This document shows, one piece after another, positions 1-4,158 of a stretch of 6,485 bases of DNA. The notes below the pieces were generated by a model that made no database searches, was not told where the DNA came from, and saw only the letters and a list, made by a program, of their open reading frames with translations. Every line of letters begins with the position of its first letter. Within the stretch, counting starts at the first letter, position 1. The translations under genes and the position numbers were made by a program. Origin of the DNA: CAYSWF01 sp964562905 (GTDB taxonomy: Bacteria; Patescibacteriota; Andersenbacteria; UBA10190); contig CAZLVG010000052.1 in NCBI GenBank assembly GCA_964562905.1, positions 1 to 6,485 of the forward strand. The letters are read 5' to 3'.

Positions 1-25
1 AGCTTCAACTACAAACTGCTTGCCC

Positions 26-766
26 TTAGTCCAGTTTCTTGATGTTATGTCTATATTTTACGCTGGCCAGCGCCACAAAAGCGGTGCTCAAAAACATTAT
101 CGCCAGAGCGGAAAAGGGAGTAAAGAAGTCATACACTTGCCGCGCCGCGAAAGTGGTCAGCAATATGGTGGTAGAGCCGAGAACCAGAAACACTCCGCCC
201 TGATGCAGATATTTTTGTATCCGCCACCAGCCCAGCAGGATAAACAGCGCGCCGGCGATAATACCCAGCGCGATTCGTCCCATGGGGCCGATCCAGTTGT
301 TAAGAAAAGCGTAAGTCGCCAGCCAGCCGAAGCCGATAAGCAAAAGCAGCGCTCCCAATTTAAGCAGCCAATCTTCCTTGATCCACGCCGCGAACCGTTC
401 GGACGCGGACGGCCCCGCGGACTTCGCTTCTCGCTTCTCCATTTGTCCCTCCGCCGCGCGCGGCGCGGCCAAAGAACGGAAAGCGCTGTCAATAACCGCC
501 TCCCGCCAACCGTTTTTCAACAGCGCGTTTTTAATTACTTCGTCGCTTATTCCCCGCCCGCGCTGTTCTTTAACATACCCCAGCGCGGAAACAAGCTTAT
601 CCGCCTCCCGCGGCGGTACCGTTGGCGCCGCTTCCTTCTTGCCGCTTTCCGGAACCTTCTTTCCCGCACCTCCCTTAACCATGAGCTCAAGCCTTTTCAC
701 CCGGCGGCGCAGGCTAAACGCCATAACCAGGGCCACTACACCAATTACTAAAGCGATTAATTCCAT
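26..766 (-). CDS. DUF2339-like multi-TM membrane protein, C-terminally short
   Basis: Predicted integral membrane protein of unknown function. Residues 1-18 form one N-terminal hydrophobic segment followed by a basic stretch (RRRVKRLE). A Lys/Pro/Ala-rich linker leads to a helical module at about 56-97 containing GRGISDEVIKNALLKNGW, a pattern I associate with small UBA-like modules in CPR proteins. Four more hydrophobic segments follow at about 133-153, 162-181, 190-207 and 217-236. The run WLLKLGALLLLIGFGWL...NWIGPMGRIALGIIAG is typical of the start of the DUF2339 membrane domain. Family members normally continue for hundreds of residues with many more TM helices. This one stops at a TAA (26-28) after 246 residues, where the next TM segment would be expected. 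The start ATG (764-766) has no clear Shine-Dalgarno; a TATATA lies about 17 nt upstream. It is the last gene of a leftward run, 47 nt after the 3-TM gene. The family call is from memory of the pattern. The coding call is strong; the truncation may be a pseudogene, a real short variant, or an assembly-edge effect. Confidence 0.8.
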   Translation of the reverse strand: MELIALVIGVVALVMAFSLRRRVKRLELMVKGGAGKKVPESGKKEAAPTVPPREADKLVSALGYVKEQRGRGISDEVIKNALLKNGWREAVIDSAFRSLAAPRAAEGQMEKREAKSAGPSASERFAAWIKEDWLLKLGALLLLIGFGWLATYAFLNNWIGPMGRIALGIIAGALFILLGWWRIQKYLHQGGVFLVLGSTTILLTTFAARQVYDFFTPFSALAIMFLSTAFVALASVKYRHNIKKLD

Positions 767-813
767 CTGTTTATGCTTCTATATATACTGCTAACGTATT
801 AGGAAAAAAACCG

Positions 814-1137
814 TCAGTGCGGCCAGACAATTTCTCCAACCAGCAGAGAGACCAGCAGACCGCCGACGAGAACGGCGGCCACCACCAGCAGGGCTCTGTC
901 GCGGCGATAGATCACAGCCAACAGGCCGACAGCAAAGGCGGCTATACCGGCAGCAAAACCGGCCAGCATGGACATGGCCACTCCCGGCCGCCGGTAAACA
1001 TCCTCCAGTATGGTCTCTCCGGCCGGCACGGACTGGTACACGCCTACTAACCGGCTGCCCAAAAAGAACAGCAAGCCCATGGCGGCAAGCAAAGCCACCG
1101 ACCACGCCCCCAGCTTAGTTTTGGGGAAAATTATCAT
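814..1137 (-). CDS. Conserved-type small 3-TM membrane protein, function unknown
   Basis: A 107-residue hydrophobic protein. It opens with MIIFPKTKLGAWSV and has hydrophobic segments at about 13-33, 53-76 and 82-101, with a basic loop (YRRDR, 77-81) between the last two and a short GEIVWPH tail. The opening 'FPKTKLGxWS' and the closing 'GEIxxPH' look like a recurring family of small uncharacterised bacterial membrane proteins, but I cannot give a family name or function. The start ATG (1135-1137) has a GAGGT only about 15 nt upstream, too far for a normal ribosome-binding site. It ends in TGA (814-816), 47 nt before the DUF2339-like start, and is probably cotranscribed with it. The overlapping ORF in another frame (791-1105) is Arg/Gly/Cys-rich and is a shadow. 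Confidence 0.75.
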   Translation of the reverse strand: MIIFPKTKLGAWSVALLAAMGLLFFLGSRLVGVYQSVPAGETILEDVYRRPGVAMSMLAGFAAGIAAFAVGLLAVIYRRDRALLVVAAVLVGGLLVSLLVGEIVWPH

Positions 1138-1262
1138 CGTAGTTAAACCGTTACCTCATTGACCATGCCTGGCGCCGCTGGAGATCATATGCTCAAGTAT
1201 CACGATTGTTAGCTTATTAAAGGGAGTTAATTGACACGGGGGGGGCGGACTAAAATCCGGCC

Positions 1263-1535
1263 TTACCTTGGCTGGCTCTTTCTTCGCAGGACTCGCGCGA
1301 TGTACTTTTCCAAATGTACATTATCGGCGACAATTTCTCCGAGAAAGGCGAAGGGGATAGCGATGACCACGATAATGCCGATAATTTTCCAGGTGATCGG
1401 CTCGCCGGTGGCAAAGGTTACGGCCAGCACGTCCTCCACTACCCCGATGGCAATACCGAATATCAAAAACTCCAAGACCACCTCAATCTTTTTAGCTTTC
1501 TTCCTGTATTGATTTACTGGCTTGGACACATTCAT
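1263..1535 (-). CDS. Small 2-TM membrane protein, function unknown
   Basis: A 90-residue protein. It has a basic N-terminus (YRKKAKK), hydrophobic segments at about 19-40 and 50-68, and a basic C-terminus (VLRRKSQPR). The charge pattern suggests both ends are cytoplasmic. The inter-helix loop FATGEPITWK and the conserved-looking VVEDVLAV and FLGEIV motifs suggest a real family, which I recall only as a hypothetical protein in CPR and archaeal-type genomes. The start ATG (1533-1535) has no Shine-Dalgarno. It overlaps by ATGA the stop of a possible 20-codon upstream ORF (1532-1594, minus). The gene lies 108 nt downstream of the nuclease stop and 127 bases before the next start. The 125-base gap 1138-1262 contains a run of eight G (1238-1245) and no gene. 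Confidence 0.72.
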   Translation of the reverse strand: MNVSKPVNQYRKKAKKIEVVLEFLIFGIAIGVVEDVLAVTFATGEPITWKIIGIIVVIAIPFAFLGEIVADNVHLEKYIARVLRRKSQPR

Positions 1536-1643
1536 ATACTACCATACTCTGAAAGCTGGGTTCCGGAGCTTGCTGCCGCCCGCGCCGTATTCATTACTTC
1601 CCGGAAAATCACCCGCCGCGCCGCCGCCAAGGGCCGCGACAGT

Positions 1644-1656
1644 TCAGCCGCCGTTT
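1644..1656 (+). repeat. Decayed repeat-family copy forming the nuclease 3' end
   Basis: TCAGCCGCCGTTT here is identical to bases 2450-2462 and differs at one base from the TCAGCCACCGTTT core of array 2. Read on the minus strand it is the last coding bases and TGA of the nuclease gene (...LLNGG stop). The match is only 13 bases, so a chance resemblance is possible. Confidence 0.35.
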
Positions 1657-2363
1657 AACAGTTTATTGCGCCCTTCCTGGTACGAGCACGTCCGGCATTC
1701 CGGATCATGGCCGGGGTAGCCGCCGTTAAGCAGCGTCGCCATAGCCGTCAACTTTCGCTCCAAGCCGTTAACGTCAATCTCCACCCGGTCAACGTGGGCG
1801 TTGAACGACACTTCAAGCGACGGGTCGTTTTTGTCTTTTACGAAATAGTGCAGAAGGTAAGCGCGGCTTGCAACGTCATGGCCGTGCCGGCGAAACATAA
1901 GGCCGTACGCCGCCAACTGGTCAACATAGTACTTCTGCTTATCCTCCGCCGGCGCGTTGCCGGATGACTTGTAGTCGGCCGGAACCAGGCGCCCGCCCGC
2001 CGAACCGGCGGGGCCGCTTGTCTCCACCAGCACGTCGTCAATTTTCCCGACCAGCCGGTAGCCGGCCTCTTCGTTTACCACCTCCAGCGCGCTGATATTC
2101 TCCCGCCAGTCGTTCAATTGGTCCAGGTCAGCAAACGGCCTGATACCTTCCCGCTCAAGCTCCCTAGCCTCCGGCGGGAACGCGCCTCCCGTCCGGTACT
2201 TGTCGTAGCGAGCCTTCAAGACGCTGTCCATGGCGCTGTTGAGCAGCAGCGGCAGCATCGGCGGGCGCTTGTAGTGGTTGTCCACCCAGAAGCACGACCG
2301 GCACTCGGTGTATTTGTACAACGCGCTGGGGCTCAACCGCCACAGGCCGTCTTTCATTCTCAT
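1644..2363 (-). CDS. PD-(D/E)XK superfamily nuclease, Cas4/RecB-type, with four-Cys cluster
   Basis: Predicted DNA nuclease of the PD-(D/E)XK (PDDEXK_1/RecB-Cas4-like) fold. Visible motifs in order: an N-terminal SPSALYKYTECRSCFW with C21 and C24; GKIDD (106-110) supplying the metal-binding Asp; PADYKSSG with D130-Y-K132 as the (D/E)xK motif; and YVDQLAAYGLMF with Q149xxxY153, the motif that follows in RecB-type nucleases. A C-terminal PECRTCSYQEG holds C223 and C226. Two cysteines at each end is the layout expected for a 4Fe-4S cluster clamping the domain, as in Cas4 and AddB, although Cas4 usually has one Cys N-terminal and three C-terminal. At 239 residues the length fits a single-domain enzyme with no helicase. 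No cas gene or CRISPR array is in the window, so a Cas4 role is not supported; repair or recombination is an inference. The start ATG (2361-2363) lacks a close Shine-Dalgarno; an in-frame ATG two codons later is the alternative. The stop codon lies inside a 13-mer matching the window's repeat family. Confidence 0.85.
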   Translation of the reverse strand: MRMKDGLWRLSPSALYKYTECRSCFWVDNHYKRPPMLPLLLNSAMDSVLKARYDKYRTGGAFPPEARELEREGIRPFADLDQLNDWRENISALEVVNEEAGYRLVGKIDDVLVETSGPAGSAGGRLVPADYKSSGNAPAEDKQKYYVDQLAAYGLMFRRHGHDVASRAYLLHYFVKDKNDPSLEVSFNAHVDRVEIDVNGLERKLTAMATLLNGGYPGHDPECRTCSYQEGRNKLLNGG

Positions 2364-2441
2364 ACTGTTAACTGAACCACATCCCTCTCCCTCCGTCCAC
2401 CCGCGCCGCTCTGGCCCGCCTGCACTTTTTCAGACAAGAGT
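2364..2441. other. Upstream region of the nuclease gene, non-coding
   Basis: Pyrimidine-rich on the plus strand (CCTCTCCCTCCG). On the minus strand this reads as a purine-rich GGAGGGAGAGGG about 20-30 nt before the nuclease start, too far for a canonical ribosome-binding site. A GTTAAC palindrome lies at 2367-2372. I find no convincing promoter hexamers and no gene. Confidence 0.5.
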
Positions 2442-2466
2442 TAATGAAATCAGCCGCCGTTTTTAG
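2442..2466 (+). repeat. Decayed single copy of the hairpin repeat
   Basis: TAATGAAATCAGCCGCC followed by GTTTTTAG aligns with the array 2 unit (AAATGGGGTCAGCCACC then GTTTTTCG) at 13 of the first 17 positions plus the GTTTTT. Its orientation is that of array 2. A further fragment, AGGGTCATGGGTGATGG, lies at 2482-2498 and resembles the truncated GGGGTCATGGATAAATGG pieces in array 2. Confidence 0.55.
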
Positions 2467-2521
2467 GGTTAACGGTATTGACAGGGTCATGGGTGATGGA
2501 ACCACAATCACATTTTCCCCG

Positions 2522-2654
2522 AATGGTGGGCAACCCTGTTTTCGTTAAATGGTGGCTGACCCCGTTTTCCGCTGTTTTCGTTAAATGGTGGCTGACCCCG
2601 TTTTCCGTTTAATGGTGGCTGACGCTGACCCCGTTTTCGCTGACCCCGTTTTCG
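2522..2654 (+). repeat. Repeat array 1: hairpin units with TGGCTGACC loop
   Basis: A decayed unit (2522-2544) is followed by two perfect 36-bp tandem copies (2536-2571 and 2572-2607). Each copy is CTGTTTTCG plus a 27-base unit containing AAATGG, the loop TGGCTGACC and CCGTTT. A partial unit (2608-2623) and a perfect 15-bp tandem pair, GCTGACCCCGTTTTC (2624-2638 and 2639-2653), complete the array. Within a full unit, AAATGG (2547-2552) can pair with CCGTTT (2562-2567) using one T-G wobble, leaving a 9-nt loop. The loop is the reverse complement of the one in array 2, but the stem is in the same orientation. Small overlapping ORFs here (for example 2585-2770 plus) arise from repeat translation and are not genes. 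Confidence 0.92.
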
Positions 2655-2751
2655 CCCGTCTTGAATCCATGTCCGAATTTAGGAGGTCATGCCAGTTCTC
2701 AAAAGCGGAGTCCTCAAGAGATAAGAAGGCGCTACATTCGTCCTGCTCGTG
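2581..2751 (-). pseudogene. Possible gene remnant reading into array 1
   Basis: The minus strand is open for 56 codons after a TAA at 2752-2754 and ends at TAA 2581-2583. The first 31 residues look protein-like: ECSAFLSLEDSAFENWHDL then LNSDMDSRR. They then run into repeat-encoded AKTGSAKTGSASATIKRKTG. The only ATG in frame is at residue 27, and there is no ribosome-binding site, so this cannot be an intact gene. It may be the 3' tail of a gene cut off upstream, with the repeat replacing its natural end. I do not recognise the family, and a chance open frame is quite possible. Confidence 0.2.
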
Positions 2752-2773
2752 TTATACATTAGAAGTATAACAC
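2749..2773. repeat. Perfect 9-bp inverted repeat with 7-nt spacer
   Basis: GTGTTATAC (2749-2757) and GTATAACAC (2765-2773) are exact reverse complements separated by ATTAGAA. The geometry fits an operator for a dimeric regulator or the core arms of a tyrosine-recombinase site with a 7-bp crossover region. The lack of a T-run argues against a terminator. It lies between array 1 and the terminator hairpin, with no adjacent intact gene to regulate. Confidence 0.6.
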
Positions 2774-2787
2774 TGTAGATGGGCACA

Positions 2788-2840
2788 CCGCAGAGCAAAA
2801 CGAAACGACCCTCAACAGAGGGTCGTTTTTGTTTCTGCGG
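2788..2840 (-). terminator. Strong bidirectional rho-independent terminator
   Basis: An 11-bp perfect stem, AAACGACCCTC (2803-2813) with GAGGGTCGTTT (2818-2828), closes on the tetraloop AACA. An outer arm, CCGCAGA (2788-2794) with TCTGCGG (2834-2840), extends it across a small A/T-rich internal loop. The plus strand has GTTTTTGTTT after the stem and the minus strand has GTTTCGTTTTG, so it can act both ways. It begins 27 bases beyond the stop of the leftward exported-protein gene (2868-3830), whose transcript it most likely ends. Confidence 0.88.
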
Positions 2841-2867
2841 TTCCCGATGTGTAATTCCGGAAGCTTG

Positions 2868-3830
2868 TTAATGTACGGTGGTTGTCTCCTCTCCTTCGCC
2901 AAATTCCCCATCGGAGTTCCCCGCAGATTCAAGCGATGTCGCGTTAATCAGGCGCAGTGGATGGTCTATGTTATGCTCAGGCGCGCCGGAAAAATCAATC
3001 CGGTAGGTAACGTCGAAGAAACTATCAACGTGCCATTCGCCGCCGGGAAGCGTGGGCGGATTCAAAGGCACGGTGATGCCTCCTATCCCTTCAGCTTCCC
3101 CTGTAAGCTGCATCTGCACAATCTCGGTTTCAATGGTCGCCGTCCCTCCGCCAACGACATCCCCTTCCGGAAGACGCCGCACGACGGTGGTGTCAACACT
3201 CTGTCCGACAAGCTCCTCCGGCACTGCCATGACAAGCGGGGGAAGCGGTATAAAGGCCGTTCCGTTTTCAATATCCAACTCGGGGTTTACGAGAATTTTC
3301 CCCCACGGGTTAATAATAAGCGTGTTGTTGGTAATGTTCGTCGGGCCGTCGCCATCGCACTGCGGCTCAAGAATGAGTTCACTCTCTCGCACGGCGCCGC
3401 TTGCGGTAAGCGCCGTCATGTGCACGGTGATTTTCGGCGGCAATGCCGCCAGCGGTCCGAGCCAAACCGTCTGCCACAGCGGTGAGAGATTGCCCTCATT
3501 CTCGGGACCGTACAAAATCGCTCCCGTATCCGTGTCAGAAACAGTGAATGTCGCGTCGGAGAGCTTCTCGGCAGTGAATATCTTCACGCTAAACTCCCGC
3601 TCGCAGGAAAGAGCAACATGGTCTTCGGCCAGCATGTTCGGCTCTGCAGAGAGGAGCGAATGGAGTACCGCTCCCACTCCTCCGCGAGGCATATCGTCGG
3701 GCTTCGCGAGGGTAAGTCCGGCCGTGCCCACTACCGCACCGGCGGCAAAAACCGTTCCCAAAAGAAGCACCGCCGCGGACGTGTGCTTCGTACTCGTGAA
3801 AAAAGATCGTGATGTTATTTTTTTGAACAT
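2868..3830 (-). CDS. Exported or membrane-anchored beta-rich protein, unknown family
   Basis: A 320-residue protein that I do not recognise. Residues 1-18 are basic and polar (MFKKITSRSFFTSTKHTS). A hydrophobic segment at about 19-41 (AAVLLLGTVFAAGAVVGTAGL) reads as a signal peptide or uncleaved anchor, with a possible cleavage after LAKP or retention as an N-terminal anchor. The rest is polar and strand-rich, with two likely Ig-like or sandwich regions at about 69-156 and 208-296. The only cysteines, C76 and C158, bracket the first region and could form a disulfide outside the membrane. N-glycosylation-like NIT/NNT runs near 165-169 have no special meaning in bacteria. The tail (about 302-320) is acidic and Thr-rich (SAGNSDGEFGEGEETTTVH). 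The start ATG (3828-3830) has no Shine-Dalgarno but follows an AT-rich promoter region, and a terminator follows the stop, so it is likely a single-gene unit. Longer plus-strand ORFs across it (2829-3485, 3052-3846) are low-complexity shadows. A surface or adhesion role is inference only. Confidence 0.82.
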   Translation of the reverse strand: MFKKITSRSFFTSTKHTSAAVLLLGTVFAAGAVVGTAGLTLAKPDDMPRGGVGAVLHSLLSAEPNMLAEDHVALSCEREFSVKIFTAEKLSDATFTVSDTDTGAILYGPENEGNLSPLWQTVWLGPLAALPPKITVHMTALTASGAVRESELILEPQCDGDGPTNITNNTLIINPWGKILVNPELDIENGTAFIPLPPLVMAVPEELVGQSVDTTVVRRLPEGDVVGGGTATIETEIVQMQLTGEAEGIGGITVPLNPPTLPGGEWHVDSFFDVTYRIDFSGAPEHNIDHPLRLINATSLESAGNSDGEFGEGEETTTVH

Positions 3831-3934
3831 AGTGTTTATATATTAATGTTAATGATAAACCTTTATATTTACATATATATTTACATGTTAACTGTAACTT
3901 AATTTTTTGTAAACAGCAGTCTTGTCTAACACAA
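3831..3934 (-). promoter_or_regulatory. AT-rich promoter region of the exported-protein gene
   Basis: This stretch is far more AT-rich than the flanking genes. On the minus strand two overlapping sigma-70-like pairs can be drawn. The first is TTTACA (3913-3908) with a 17-nt spacer to TAACAT (3890-3885). The second is TTAACA (3891-3886) with an 18-nt spacer to TATAAA (3867-3862). A direct repeat ATATTTACAT occurs at 3865-3874 and 3877-3886 (plus strand), 12 bases apart, and could be a regulator site. Because the region is so AT-rich, some of these matches are expected by chance. Confidence 0.42.
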
Positions 3935-4112
3935 GATAAATGGGGTCAGCCACCGTTTTTCGTAAATGGATAAATGGGGTCATGGATAAATGGGGTCAGC
4001 CACCGTTTTTCGTAAATGGATAAATGGGATAAATGGGGTCAGCCACCGTTTTTCGTAAATGGATAAATGGATAAATGGGGTCATGATAAATGGGGTCAGC
4101 CACCGTTTTTCG
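3935..4112 (+). repeat. Repeat array 2: four identical hairpin units with GGTCAGCCA loop
   Basis: An identical 28-base unit occurs at 3935-3962, 3985-4012, 4028-4055 and 4085-4112. It starts GATAAATGGGGTCAGCCACC and ends GTTTTTCG. The first two copies stay identical for 44 bases. Spacings are 50, 43 and 57 bases. The linkers are made of TAAATGGA-type octamer repeats and truncated units ending GGGGTCATG (3971-3984 and 4071-4085). In each unit AAATGG pairs with CCGTTT (one T-G wobble) around the 9-nt loop. The array lies between the promoter of the leftward gene and the start of the rightward transglycosylase gene. Small ORFs translated from it (for example 3996-4184 minus) are repeat artefacts. 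Confidence 0.95.
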
Positions 4113-4158
4113 GGAATAAATGGGTGTTTTTGGGTCTCCCCTGTGATACACTTGGCCT

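Noticed and set aside
1..5. AGCTT at the first bases, like one side of a HindIII cut from a clone library.
   Set aside because: Five bases at an arbitrary window edge carry no weight.
20..751. 243-codon plus-strand ORF opposite the DUF2339-like gene.
   Set aside because: Rich in Arg, Gln, Pro and Ser with no domain or membrane pattern. The opposite strand has a coherent TM protein; this is a GC-rich shadow.
1231..1256. Plus-strand promoter TTGACA ... TAAAAT.
   Set aside because: The spacer is only 14 nt and includes eight G in a row. It would transcribe antisense into the 2-TM gene, and no plus-strand gene follows.
2681..2724. AGGAGG followed by an ATG encoding MPVLKSGVLKR, recalling the start of ribosomal protein S20, with a terminator about 65 bases on.
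   Set aside because: The AGGAGG is only 2 nt from the ATG, the frame stops after 11 codons, and six similar residues are too few to claim an rpsT remnant.
2585..2770. 61-codon plus-strand ORF beginning MVADPVFRLMVADADPVF, and the similar ORFs in array 2.
   Set aside because: Their sequence is direct translation of the repeats (GTGGCTGACCCC and its complement), with no ribosome-binding site or independent protein character.
3052..3846. 264-codon plus-strand ORF opposite the exported-protein gene.
   Set aside because: Ser/Pro/Val low-complexity shadow. The minus frame has a signal segment, promoter region and terminator in the right places.
3935..4112. CRISPR array.
   Set aside because: Although four 28-base identical units recur at 43-57 base spacing, the linkers are made of the repeat itself and TAAATGGA octamers, not unique spacers, and no cas gene is present.
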